Shown piece by piece: positions 1 through 7,797 of a DNA stretch of 64,000 nt. Every line of letters starts with the position of its first letter. The stretch's first letter is position 1. Location of the stretch: positions 66,344-130,343 of the forward strand of contig CAZCGU010000010.1 in NCBI GenBank assembly GCA_964498525.1, in the 5' to 3' direction. The translations under genes and the position numbers were made by a program. The notes under the pieces are model-generated. The model was not told the origin of the DNA. It saw only the letters and a program-made list of their open reading frames with translations, and did no database searches. Source of the stretch: DTU098 sp964498525. GTDB taxonomy: Bacteria; Bacillota; Desulfotomaculia; Desulfotomaculales; Pelotomaculaceae.

Positions 1-335
1 GCGACAGGGCAGTGGGGCTGACCTTTATCGATGTTTTAAAGATGTTTGAGAAGGACGATCAAACCGAGGCCATTGTTATGATTGGTGAAATTGGCGGCAA
101 CAGCGAAGAAATCGCTGCTGAATACATTAAGGAAATGACCAAACCGGTCGTTGCCTTTATCGCCGGGAAGAGCGCGCCTCCAGGCAAACGGATGGGACAT
201 GCCGGCGCAATTATTGAAAGAGGCAAAGGAACCTACCAGGGCAAAGTGGACGCCTTGAATGCGGCCGGCGCCAAGGTAGCCCCGCTGCCCTTTGATGTTC
301 CCCAGCTGGTCAAAGAGGCGCTTGGGATTAAGTAG
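1..335 (+). CDS. sucD: succinyl-CoA synthetase alpha subunit, C-terminal part (5' end outside window)
   Basis: The frame is open from the left edge of the window, so the first residues are missing. About 110 C-terminal residues are visible. They contain TEAIVMIGEIGG and a GKRMGHAGAII segment; in the SucD family the H of GHAGAI is the histidine phosphorylated during catalysis. The enzyme interconverts succinyl-CoA and succinate with formation of ATP or GTP, the substrate-level phosphorylation step of propionate oxidation. It ends 26 nt before the mutase gene on the same strand, so it very likely belongs to the same operon. The GTG at 12 is internal, not the true start, because the residues before it (DRAV) still fit the family. 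Confidence 0.95.
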   Translation, partial: DRAVGLTFIDVLKMFEKDDQTEAIVMIGEIGGNSEEIAAEYIKEMTKPVVAFIAGKSAPPGKRMGHAGAIIERGKGTYQGKVDALNAAGAKVAPLPFDVPQLVKEALGIK

Positions 336-361
336 TAGATAAGTGGAAGGAGGAGGTATAT

Positions 362-2035
362 TTGTTTAAAGAAGATCAACTGGACAAAGTCGCTGCCAAG
401 AAAGAGAGCTGGACAGCGAAACTGGAAGCAACTAAAAAGAAGCGTCCAGAAAGGCAATCCCAATTCGCTACCGATTCCGGTGTAGACATCAATACAGTTT
501 ATACTCCGCTTGATCTGGCAGAAATGGATTACGAGCGCGACCTGGGGTTACCCGGCGAGTATCCCTATACCCGCGGTGTACAACCAAACCTTTACCGCGG
601 CCGTCTGTGGACCATGCGGCAGTACGCTGGTTTCGGTTCGGCTGAAGAAACCAACCAGCGCTTCCGCTATTTACTGGAACAGGGCCAGACAGGCTTAAGC
701 TGCGCTTTTGACCTGCCAACCCAGATTGGCTACGACTCGGACCATCCCCTGGCCCAGGGCGAAATCGGCAAAGTAGGTGTTGCCATCGACTCCCTGGCGG
801 ATATGGAAACCCTATTTGACCAGATTCCCCTGGGCAAGGTCAGCACATCCATGACCATCAACGCACCTGCGGGCGTGCTGCTGGCAATGTATATAGCCTG
901 TGCGGAAAAACAGGGATTTACCAAAGCTCAAATCAACGGTACCATTCAAAACGACGTTATCAAGGAATACATCTGCCGCGGCACGTATATCCTGCCTCCG
1001 GAGCCCTCAATGAGGTTGATCTCCAACATCTTTGAGTACTGCTCCAAGGAGATTCCCCAGTGGAACACCATCAGCATCAGCGGTTATCACATCCGCGAGG
1101 CGGGCGCCACAGCTGCCCAGGAGATTGCCTTCACCCTGGCCGACGGTATCGCCTATGTCGATGCTGCCATAAAAGCCGGCCTGGACGTAGATACTTTCGG
1201 GCCGCGCCTGTCGTTCTTCTTCAATGCTCACTTGAACTTCCTGGAAGAAGCAGCCAAGTTCAGAGCAGCCCGCCGGGTCTGGGCCAAGGTTATGAAAGAA
1301 CGTTTTGGAGCCAAAAATCCGCGCTCCTGGACTCTCCGCTTCCATACCCAGACTGCCGGCGTCAGCCTGACAGCCCAGCAACCCATGGTTAATATTATGA
1401 GGACCGCATTTGAAGCCCTTTCCGCTGTACTGGGCGGCACCCAGTCCTTGCACACCAACTCCTACGATGAAGCTCTGGCGCTCCCCTGCGATGAGTCAGT
1501 TATGATCGCGCTGCGCACCCAGCAGGTTATTGGTTATGAAATAGGTGTCTGCGACTTAGTCGACCCGCTTGGCGGCTCTTATTACATCGAATCCCTGACC
1601 AATTCCCTGGAGGAAAAAGCGTGGGATTATATTGGTAAGATTGATGCCCTCGGCGGCGCTGCAAAGGCCATTGAATACATGCAAAAAGAAATACACAACT
1701 CTGCTTACCAGTATCAGTTGGCCATTGACAATAAGAAGAAAACAGTTATCGGCGTAAACAGCTTCATCATGAAAGATGAAGAAAAACCCAAGGGTCTTTT
1801 GAAAGTAGACCTTTCGGTTGGAGAACGCCAGACGGCCAAACTTGCCAGGGTGAAAGCAGAAAGAGACAGCGCCAAGGTCGAATCCCTGCTGACAGCCATA
1901 AGGGAGGCAGCGCAGAGCGACGCCAACCTTATCCCGTTCTTTGTTGATGCGGTTAAGGAGTATGTCACTCTCGGCGAGATCTGCGGCGTCCTGAGAGACG
2001 TTTTTGGCGAATATAAGCAGCAAATCGTATTCTAG
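362..2035 (+). CDS. methylmalonyl-CoA mutase, large (catalytic N-terminal) subunit
   Basis: A 557-residue protein matching the catalytic TIM-barrel part of the mutase, encoded separately from the B12-binding part. Signature stretches are YAGFGSAEETNQRF, SCAFDLPTQIGYDSDHP and STSMTINAPAG near residues 85-175, and FHTQTAGVSLTAQQP and GGTQSLHTNSYDEALALP near 320-380. The enzyme rearranges (R)-methylmalonyl-CoA to succinyl-CoA with adenosylcobalamin. The start is a TTG preceded by a strong GGAGGAGG (347-354). The small subunit follows after 16 nt, so the two are co-translated. Splitting the mutase into a roughly 550-residue and a roughly 130-residue chain is common in archaea and anaerobic Firmicutes. 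The GTPase chaperone MeaB is not here but about 54 kb downstream (56221-57192). Confidence 0.96.
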   Translation: MFKEDQLDKVAAKKESWTAKLEATKKKRPERQSQFATDSGVDINTVYTPLDLAEMDYERDLGLPGEYPYTRGVQPNLYRGRLWTMRQYAGFGSAEETNQRFRYLLEQGQTGLSCAFDLPTQIGYDSDHPLAQGEIGKVGVAIDSLADMETLFDQIPLGKVSTSMTINAPAGVLLAMYIACAEKQGFTKAQINGTIQNDVIKEYICRGTYILPPEPSMRLISNIFEYCSKEIPQWNTISISGYHIREAGATAAQEIAFTLADGIAYVDAAIKAGLDVDTFGPRLSFFFNAHLNFLEEAAKFRAARRVWAKVMKERFGAKNPRSWTLRFHTQTAGVSLTAQQPMVNIMRTAFEALSAVLGGTQSLHTNSYDEALALPCDESVMIALRTQQVIGYEIGVCDLVDPLGGSYYIESLTNSLEEKAWDYIGKIDALGGAAKAIEYMQKEIHNSAYQYQLAIDNKKKTVIGVNSFIMKDEEKPKGLLKVDLSVGERQTAKLARVKAERDSAKVESLLTAIREAAQSDANLIPFFVDAVKEYVTLGEICGVLRDVFGEYKQQIVF

Positions 2036-2051
2036 GAGAGGAGGAAAGTTG

Positions 2052-2450
2052 ATGAGCGAGAAACGTATCCGCGTTCTGGTCGCGAAACCGGGTCTTGACG
2101 GTCACGATCGGGGCGCCAAGGTGATTGCCCAGGCTTTAAGGGACGCCGGTATGGAAGTTGTATATACAGGATTGCGGCAAACCCCGGAGCAAATCGTATC
2201 GGCAGCGGTGCAGGAAGATGTTAATGTGGTCGGCATGAGTATTCTTTCCGGTGCGCATGGAACCCTGTTCCCCGAAGTCATCAGACTTCTTAATGAGAAG
2301 GGCGCCAGCGACATCCTTGTAGTTGGAGGCGGGATTATTCCGGAAGAAGATGTTCCGGCATTAAAAGAAGCCGGCATCGCCGAAGTCTTCGGACCAGGAA
2401 CTCCCCTGGAAGAGGTTGTGAAATATATTCAGGCCAATGTGAAAAACTAA
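2052..2450 (+). CDS. methylmalonyl-CoA mutase, small B12-binding subunit
   Basis: A 132-residue cobalamin-binding Rossmann-like domain. The cobalt-ligand motif DxHxxG is seen as GLDGHDRGAK near residue 16, followed by GMSILSGAHG and VVGGGIIPEED, the usual loops around the corrin tail. It partners with the large subunit just upstream to make the complete mutase. I chose the ATG at 2052 because it has a strong AGGAGAGGAGGAAAG ribosome binding site; a longer reading from 2004 would start inside the upstream gene in another frame and lacks a ribosome binding site. Confidence 0.95.
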   Translation: MSEKRIRVLVAKPGLDGHDRGAKVIAQALRDAGMEVVYTGLRQTPEQIVSAAVQEDVNVVGMSILSGAHGTLFPEVIRLLNEKGASDILVVGGGIIPEEDVPALKEAGIAEVFGPGTPLEEVVKYIQANVKN

Positions 2451-2469
2451 TTTTCCTGATGATCAAAAA

Positions 2470-2516
2470 CTATATGCGGGCGAGCCGGCCTGGCGGCCGG
2501 TTTCCGACCCGCCAAC
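2470..2516 (+). other. intercistronic hairpin between mutase and epimerase
   Basis: CCGGCC and GGCCGG arms around a TGGC loop, flanked by GCGGG/CCCGC outer pairing, lie in the 120-nt gap between the mutase small subunit and the epimerase. There is no T-run afterwards, so this looks more like an mRNA stability or processing hairpin than a terminator. Confidence 0.5.
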
Positions 2517-2570
2517 GATAGGAAGTGATAAGCAGCCGCAGATTAAATAATTAATATGGAGGGATCCCCA

Positions 2571-2972
2571 GTGATTAAAAAGATTGACCATATTGGCATA
2601 GCTGTAAAGGATCTTACAGCAGCTTTGAAGTTTTATGAAGAAGCGCTGGGTTTCAAGTCTGCCGGTACAGAGGTTGTAGAAGAGCAAAGGGTTAAAGTAG
2701 CCTTTTTACCCGCAGGCGATAGTGAGGTTGAATTGCTGGAGTCAACATCGCCGGACGGCCCCATCGCAAAATACATCGCTAAAAACGGCGAGGGAATCCA
2801 GCACCTGGCTTTTAGGGTCGAAAACCTGGAACAAAGGTTGGCCGAGTTGAAGGAAAAAGGCATCCGCTTGATTGATGAGAAGCCCCGGTATGGAGCGGGT
2901 GGAGCTAAAATAGCTTTTTTACACCCGAAATCCACCTTTGGCGTACTTATCGAGCTGTGTGAGCGCGACTAG
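2571..2972 (+). CDS. mce: methylmalonyl-CoA epimerase
   Basis: A 133-residue vicinal-oxygen-chelate protein. It opens with IDHIGIAVKDL and has GIQHLAFRV in the middle and FGVLIELCE at the end; the H and E residues in these segments are the expected metal ligands. It interconverts the (S) and (R) forms of methylmalonyl-CoA, which links the transcarboxylase to the mutase. The GTG at 2571 is preferred over the ATG at 2556 because GGAGGG (2558-2563) sits 7 nt in front of the GTG and because family members begin directly with the IDHIGIAV strand. The next gene starts 15 nt later. Confidence 0.94.
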   Translation: MIKKIDHIGIAVKDLTAALKFYEEALGFKSAGTEVVEEQRVKVAFLPAGDSEVELLESTSPDGPIAKYIAKNGEGIQHLAFRVENLEQRLAELKEKGIRLIDEKPRYGAGGAKIAFLHPKSTFGVLIELCERD

Positions 2973-2987
2973 ATTGGAGGTAATAGT

Positions 2988-4514
2988 ATGCAGGAGAAGC
3001 TAGATCTACTCACTAAGTTAAGGCAGCAGGTGGAATCTGGCGGCGGCCAGAAGAGAATAGACAAACAACATGCAAGCGGTAAGAAAACCAGCAGGGAACG
3101 GATTAACGAGCTTTTCGATCCGGGCACCTTCAGGGAAATTGACGTTTTTGCTAACACAACGGATGCCTATACGAAAGTAAACGGCGAAGGTGTAACTTGC
3201 GGCTATGGAGCCATGGCAGGACGCAGGGTTTACATCTTTTCCCAGGACTTTACCGTCATCGGGGGTTCCCTGGGGCGAATCCACGCCGCAAAAATCTGCA
3301 AGGTTCTTGATATGGCTTTAAAGGTCGGAGCACCCGTTATTGGCATCTGCGACTCGGGCGGCGCCCGGATTCAGGAAGGCGTGGATGCTCTGGACGGATA
3401 CGGTCAGATCTTTTTCCGGAACACCATTTCTTCGGGTGTAATTCCGCAGATTTCAGTTATTATGGGGCCCTGCGCGGGCGGCGCGGTTTATTCCCCGGCC
3501 CTGACCGACTTCATTATGATGGTTGCCAATACAAGCCAGATGTTTATTACCGGTCCGCTGGTAATCAAAGCAACCACCGGGGAAGATGTCAGTATGGAGG
3601 CCCTGGGGGGTGCGGCTACGCATAACCAGATCAGCGGCGTTGCTCATTTCCTCGCCAACAACGAAGATGAGTGTATTGCCCAGATTAAGGCGCTGCTCAG
3701 CTACCTGCCCTCCAACAACCTGGATGAGCCTCCCACGTTTACCCCCGTGGAGCCTTCTCTCGACAGGGAAACTCTGTTGACGGTAGTACCGGTCGATCCC
3801 AATAAAGGTTACGATGTCCGCAATGCCATTAATGCCATTGTCGACGGCGGGTCCTTCTTTGAAGTCCACCAGTATTACGCCACAAACGGGGTAGTCGGCT
3901 TTGCCCGCATCAACGGCCAGGCTATCGGTATCATTGCCAACCAGCCGAGAATTTTGGCCGGTTGCCTGGATATCAACGTTTCAGACAAAATTGCCCGCCA
4001 TATCAGATTCTGCGACTGCTTCAACATTCCCATCCTGACCTTTATGGACGTACCCGGCTTCCTTCCCGGCGTTCAGCAGGAGTACGGCGGCATTATCCGC
4101 CACGGCGCCAAAATGCTTTATGCTTACTCAGAGGCTACAACGCCCAAAATCACCATCATTACCCGTAAAGGTTACGGCGGAGCCTACCTGGCAATGTGCG
4201 GCAGCGCCTTGAGAGCCGATGAAGTTTATGCCTGGCCCACTGCGGAAATTGCCGTTATGGGCCCCGAAGGCGCAGTTAACGTAATTAACCGCAAAGAAAT
4301 CGCAGAAGCAGCCAACCCCATAGAAGAGCGCAAAAGGCTGGTACAAGAGTACCGTGACCGCTTTGCCAACCCCTATATTGCCAGCGCCAGGGGATTTATC
4401 CAGGATGTGATTGACCCCAGGGATACCCGGGATAGGGTCATCAATGCTCTTGAAAATTTAGCTAATAAACGTGAGAGCAGGCCCAGGAAGAAACACGGTA
4501 ATATCCCCTGCTAG
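2988..4514 (+). CDS. methylmalonyl-CoA carboxyltransferase 12S-type subunit
   Basis: A 508-residue acyl-CoA carboxyltransferase with two crotonase-like halves. It resembles PccB, MmdA and the 12S subunit of transcarboxylase. Visible segments include GICDSGGARIQEGVDAL near residue 120, MGPCAGGAVYSPALTDF near 160, and FMDVPGFLPGVQQEYGGIIR near 350, followed by MGPEGAVNVI. It moves the carboxyl group between methylmalonyl-CoA and biotin. The 1.3S-type biotin carrier (4777) and a 5S-type pyruvate subunit (6273) are in the same cluster, and no OadB/MmdB-type sodium pump is seen. A methylmalonyl-CoA:pyruvate transcarboxylase is therefore more likely than a membrane decarboxylase. Start ATG has GGAGG at 2976-2980. 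Confidence 0.92.
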   Translation: MQEKLDLLTKLRQQVESGGGQKRIDKQHASGKKTSRERINELFDPGTFREIDVFANTTDAYTKVNGEGVTCGYGAMAGRRVYIFSQDFTVIGGSLGRIHAAKICKVLDMALKVGAPVIGICDSGGARIQEGVDALDGYGQIFFRNTISSGVIPQISVIMGPCAGGAVYSPALTDFIMMVANTSQMFITGPLVIKATTGEDVSMEALGGAATHNQISGVAHFLANNEDECIAQIKALLSYLPSNNLDEPPTFTPVEPSLDRETLLTVVPVDPNKGYDVRNAINAIVDGGSFFEVHQYYATNGVVGFARINGQAIGIIANQPRILAGCLDINVSDKIARHIRFCDCFNIPILTFMDVPGFLPGVQQEYGGIIRHGAKMLYAYSEATTPKITIITRKGYGGAYLAMCGSALRADEVYAWPTAEIAVMGPEGAVNVINRKEIAEAANPIEERKRLVQEYRDRFANPYIASARGFIQDVIDPRDTRDRVINALENLANKRESRPRKKHGNIPC

Positions 4515-4544
4515 TGCAAGTACGGGCACGGAGGAGGAAAGTAG

Positions 4545-4733
4545 ATGTCGGAAACAATTTCAAAAATCAAACCGGAAGTAGTTGCTGCTATCTCAGTTGC
4601 CCTGGCTCTTTTCGGTTATTCCAGTGACAGGGGCTACCAGGCCACCAAGATTAGTAAAAGCCGAAATCTTTGGAAAAAAGCAGGCATTATTGAAATAATG
4701 CAGGGTCGTGAAATGAATAGGGATTTTATCTAA
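4545..4733 (+). CDS. small transcarboxylase/decarboxylase-associated subunit, 62 aa
   Basis: A 62-residue protein with a short hydrophobic stretch (VVAAISVALALFGY, residues 12-25) followed by a basic region and a WKKAGIIEIMQGR motif. Small proteins of this layout often sit between a carboxyltransferase subunit and a biotin carrier in anaerobes and are annotated as decarboxylase delta/epsilon or OadG-like subunits. GGAGGAGG lies 8 nt before the ATG. Its position between the 12S and 1.3S genes suggests an assembly or membrane-anchoring role, but this is inference. The single hydrophobic stretch is short for a membrane helix. Confidence 0.7.
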   Translation: MSETISKIKPEVVAAISVALALFGYSSDRGYQATKISKSRNLWKKAGIIEIMQGREMNRDFI

Positions 4734-4776
4734 AGAGACGCAATAAGTACAGGCCTACCATTAGGAGGGAAACTGC

Positions 4777-5211
4777 ATGCAAAAGTTTAAAATTAAAGTT
4801 AACGGCGAATTCTACGAGGTAGAGGTAGAGCAAATAGGTGGAGCTCCGGCGGCAGCGGCGGCAGCTCCGGCGGCAGCCCCGGCAGCGGCGGCGCCGCCCC
4901 CGGCGCCGGTTGCGGCTCCCGCCCCTGCACCAGCTGCAGCACCTGCAGCCGCACCGAAACCGGCCGCAGCGGCTGCTCCGGCGCCGGCTGCCGGCGGCGG
5001 CGGGGCATTATGCGCCCCGATGCCCGGCACAGTATTGGATATCAGGGTCAACGTGGGAGATGCCGTAAAAATAGGTCAAGTCCTTCTGATCCTGGAAGCT
5101 ATGAAGATGGAAAACGAGCTGTCAGCGGAAAAAGCCGGCACTATCAAAGAAATTAAAGTAACCAAAGGCCAGGCAGTGAATGGTGGAGAAGCGCTAATTA
5201 TTATCGGTTAG
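4777..5211 (+). CDS. biotin carboxyl carrier protein (1.3S-type subunit)
   Basis: A 144-residue biotin carrier. Residues 1-20 form a short N-terminal segment. Residues 22-70 are an Ala/Pro-rich flexible linker, which gives a local GCC/GCG-rich stretch in the DNA. The C-terminal 75 residues form the biotinyl domain with ILEAMKMENEL, whose lysine is the biotinylation site. It shuttles carboxyl-biotin between the 12S and 5S active sites. It is preceded by TTAGGAGGGAA. A strong hairpin follows at 5223-5253. Confidence 0.95.
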   Translation: MQKFKIKVNGEFYEVEVEQIGGAPAAAAAAPAAAPAAAAPPPAPVAAPAPAPAAAPAAAPKPAAAAAPAPAAGGGGALCAPMPGTVLDIRVNVGDAVKIGQVLLILEAMKMENELSAEKAGTIKEIKVTKGQAVNGGEALIIIG

Positions 5212-5222
5212 ATAAAAATCAT

Positions 5223-5253
5223 GGGTGGAGACGGAGCCAGAGCGTCTCCACCT
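5223..5253 (+). other. strong intercistronic hairpin before mdh
   Basis: A perfect 10-bp stem GGTGGAGACG / CGTCTCCACC encloses a 9-nt loop. CTTTTTT follows only after 9 nt (5261-5267), so it may act as a partial terminator or attenuator, or as a 3'-end stabiliser separating the mutase/transcarboxylase part from mdh. Confidence 0.6.
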
Positions 5254-5296
5254 CCAATAACTTTTTTAACCAACCAGTTGGGAGGGGATAGAAGGT

Positions 5297-6235
5297 ATGA
5301 TTAAAAGGAAAAAGATTACTGTTGTTGGCGCTGGTAACGTCGGCGCAACAGCTGCCCATTGGGCTGCTTCAAGGGAACTGGGCGATGTCGTCCTGGTCGA
5401 CGTTATTGAAGGAGTTCCCCAGGGTAAAGCGCTAGACTTGATGCAGGCTGCCCCTGTAATGAAATACGACAGCAATATTATTGGAACAAACAACTATGAA
5501 GATACCGCGGATTCGGACGTAGCCATTATTACTGCCGGCATCGCCCGTAAACCAGGCATGAGCCGGGATGATCTTCTTAACATCAACTATAAAATTGTGG
5601 GTTCAGTGGCGGAAAACATTGCCCAGTATTCACCGAACTGCACCATCATCGTTGTATCCAACCCCCTTGATGTTATGACCTATACCGCCTTTAAAGCCAG
5701 CGGCTTCCCGGCCAACCGCGTCTTCGGTCAGGCCGGAGTGCTGGACTCCGCCCGTTTCCGGACCTTCATTGCCATGGAACTGGGTGTATCATTTGAGGAT
5801 GTCAATGCACTGGTCCTTGGCGGTCATGGTGATACGATGGTATCGGTACTCAGCCATGCCAATGTCGGGTGTATACCTGTAACCAAGTTAATACCTCCCG
5901 AGCGTCTGGCTGAAATCGTTAAGAGGACCGCCAACGGTGGAGCCGAAATCGTAAACTTCCTGAAGACCGGAAGCGCTTTCTACGCCCCGTCAGCCTCCGC
6001 TGTAACTATGGCTGAAGCGGTGCTGAAAGACAAAAAACGGATCCTGCCCGTGGCGGCCTATCTGAACGGTGAATACGGCGCCAAGGACATTTACACTGGC
6101 GTACCTTGTATTATTGGTGGCAACGGGGTTGAAAAGATTATTGAAATAGATTTGACACCGGATGAAAAAGCCGCCCTGGATAAATCTGTCCAGGCCGTTC
6201 GTGACCTTATGAAGGTAGTCGGACTGGGTTCATAA
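5297..6235 (+). CDS. mdh: malate dehydrogenase
   Basis: A 312-residue NAD-dependent lactate/malate dehydrogenase. The N-terminal GAGNVGATAAHW is the dinucleotide fold, with LVDVIEG ending in an acidic residue typical of NAD preference. TAGIARKPGMSRDDL contains the substrate-binding arginines in the mobile loop (malate type, not lactate type), and VLGGHGDTMVSV holds the catalytic histidine. It oxidises malate to oxaloacetate, the carboxyl acceptor/donor partner of the transcarboxylase. GGGAGGGGATAGAAGGT precedes the ATG. The 5S subunit gene follows after 37 nt. Confidence 0.95.
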   Translation: MIKRKKITVVGAGNVGATAAHWAASRELGDVVLVDVIEGVPQGKALDLMQAAPVMKYDSNIIGTNNYEDTADSDVAIITAGIARKPGMSRDDLLNINYKIVGSVAENIAQYSPNCTIIVVSNPLDVMTYTAFKASGFPANRVFGQAGVLDSARFRTFIAMELGVSFEDVNALVLGGHGDTMVSVLSHANVGCIPVTKLIPPERLAEIVKRTANGGAEIVNFLKTGSAFYAPSASAVTMAEAVLKDKKRILPVAAYLNGEYGAKDIYTGVPCIIGGNGVEKIIEIDLTPDEKAALDKSVQAVRDLMKVVGLGS

Positions 6236-6272
6236 ACGAGTCCGGTTAGCGAGAAAAGGGGAGGATTATAAG

Positions 6273-7673
6273 ATGGCAAAAGGACCAAAAGCTGTACTGA
6301 TAACTGATACGACTTTCCGGGACGCACACCAGTCCCTTTTGGCAACCCGAATGAAAACAGAGCACATGATCCCGATTGCAGAAAAACATGATGAAATTGG
6401 ATTTCATTCCATGGAAATGTGGGGCGGCGCAACTTTTGACACCTGCATGCGCTTCTGCGGCGACGACCCCTGGGAACGCCTGAGGGTTATCAGGCGTCAC
6501 CTGAAAAAAACCAAGACCCAGATGCTTCTCAGGGGGCAGAACATTGTAGGCTACAGGAACTATGCCGACGATGTGCTTATTGAGTTTATTAAAAAAGCCG
6601 TTTTCAACGGTATGGATATTTTCCGTTGTTTTGATGCTTTAAACGATTACCGCAACCTGGAAGTAGCTGTAAGAACTGTTCTAGACGAAGGAGCGCACGC
6701 CCAGGGCACCATCTGCTACGCCATCAGCCCCGTCCATACGGTTGAGCACTACGTTGGAAAGGCAAAAGAACTGGCCGGTATGGGCGTCCACAGCATTTGC
6801 ATCAAGGATATGGCGGGCATCATCGCTCCGTACATCACCTTCGATATTGTCAAGGGTATGAGGGACGCCGGGATCACGCTGCCGATTCAACTCCACTGCC
6901 ACTACACCAGCGGCATGGGCGCCATGGCTTACGTGAAGGGAATTGAAGCGGGAGCCAATGTTATTGACTGCGCCATATCCCCAATGTCCGTACAGACTTC
7001 CCAGCCATCCATTGAAGTTATGTGCTCCACATTCGCGGGAACTGAATATGACACAGGTTTAGACCTTGAACCGATGATTGAACTGGCCGACTACTGGAAA
7101 AGCGTCCGACCGCTGTATGCCGGCTTCGACCTGGCTCAAAAATATCCGGATGCCGGTATCCTTGTTTCCCAGGTTCCCGGCGGCATGATGTCCAACTTCC
7201 TCTCACAGTTGCAGCAAGCCAACGCCCTGCACCGCCTGCCGGAGGTGCTGGAAGAAATGCCGAGGGTGCAGGAAGACTTCGGCTGGCCTCCGCTGGTCAC
7301 GCCTTCCAGCCAGATCGTCGGTTCCCAGGCCGTTTTCAACGTCCTCATGGGCCGCTATAAAATGTGCACCAACGAAGTAAAGCAGTACATGCGCGGTTAT
7401 TATGGCCGGCCTCCCGCTCCCATCAACGAAGAGGCCCGCAAGATGATTATCGGTGACGAACAGCCGATTACCTGCCGTCCGGCCGACATGCTGGAACCCG
7501 AACTGCCCAAAGCTAAGGAAATGATTTCACACGTCATGGAGAAGGAAGAGGACATTATTTCATGCGCCATCTACCCGCAGGTAGCGCCCAAGTTCCTGGA
7601 AGAAAGAATGGCCAAAAAGCTTCAGATAGACGTCGAATTAGCTAAACAAAGCACTGAGTTTTATCCGGTTTAA
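6273..7673 (+). CDS. transcarboxylase 5S-type subunit / pyruvate carboxylase subunit B-like
   Basis: A 466-residue carboxyltransferase of the HMGL-like family. DTTFRDAHQSLLATRM near residue 12 provides the metal-binding Asp, CIKDMAG near 185 the carboxylated lysine, and LHCHYTSGMG near 210 the metal-binding His pair. It transfers the carboxyl group between biotin and pyruvate/oxaloacetate. There is no C-terminal biotinyl domain, so it needs the separate carrier at 4777. That is the 5S architecture of transcarboxylase, also seen in oxaloacetate decarboxylase alpha chains with the biotin domain removed. Context favours propionyl-CoA + oxaloacetate giving methylmalonyl-CoA + pyruvate. Confidence 0.92.
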   Translation: MAKGPKAVLITDTTFRDAHQSLLATRMKTEHMIPIAEKHDEIGFHSMEMWGGATFDTCMRFCGDDPWERLRVIRRHLKKTKTQMLLRGQNIVGYRNYADDVLIEFIKKAVFNGMDIFRCFDALNDYRNLEVAVRTVLDEGAHAQGTICYAISPVHTVEHYVGKAKELAGMGVHSICIKDMAGIIAPYITFDIVKGMRDAGITLPIQLHCHYTSGMGAMAYVKGIEAGANVIDCAISPMSVQTSQPSIEVMCSTFAGTEYDTGLDLEPMIELADYWKSVRPLYAGFDLAQKYPDAGILVSQVPGGMMSNFLSQLQQANALHRLPEVLEEMPRVQEDFGWPPLVTPSSQIVGSQAVFNVLMGRYKMCTNEVKQYMRGYYGRPPAPINEEARKMIIGDEQPITCRPADMLEPELPKAKEMISHVMEKEEDIISCAIYPQVAPKFLEERMAKKLQIDVELAKQSTEFYPV

Positions 7674-7693
7674 ACAAAATACCACGAACGAAC

Positions 7694-7721
7694 GGGCCGG
7701 CGGATTTATTCCGCCGTGCCC
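7694..7721 (+). other. hairpin between 5S subunit and PFOR genes
   Basis: GGGCCGGCGGA pairs with TCCGCCGTGCCC with one mismatch in a 124-nt intergenic gap. It lacks a T-run. It may reduce read-through into, or set a separate mRNA boundary before, the pyruvate oxidoreductase gene. Confidence 0.5.
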
Positions 7722-7797
7722 TTACCAAATTTTACGGTACTTTGGATACCACTATAGTTGACAAACGATCCAAAATTAAAGGGGGTTAATTGACTAA

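Noticed and set aside
4838..5010. GCC/GCG-rich stretch as a repeat element
   Set aside because: It encodes the Ala/Pro linker of the biotin carrier protein; the composition is explained by coding.
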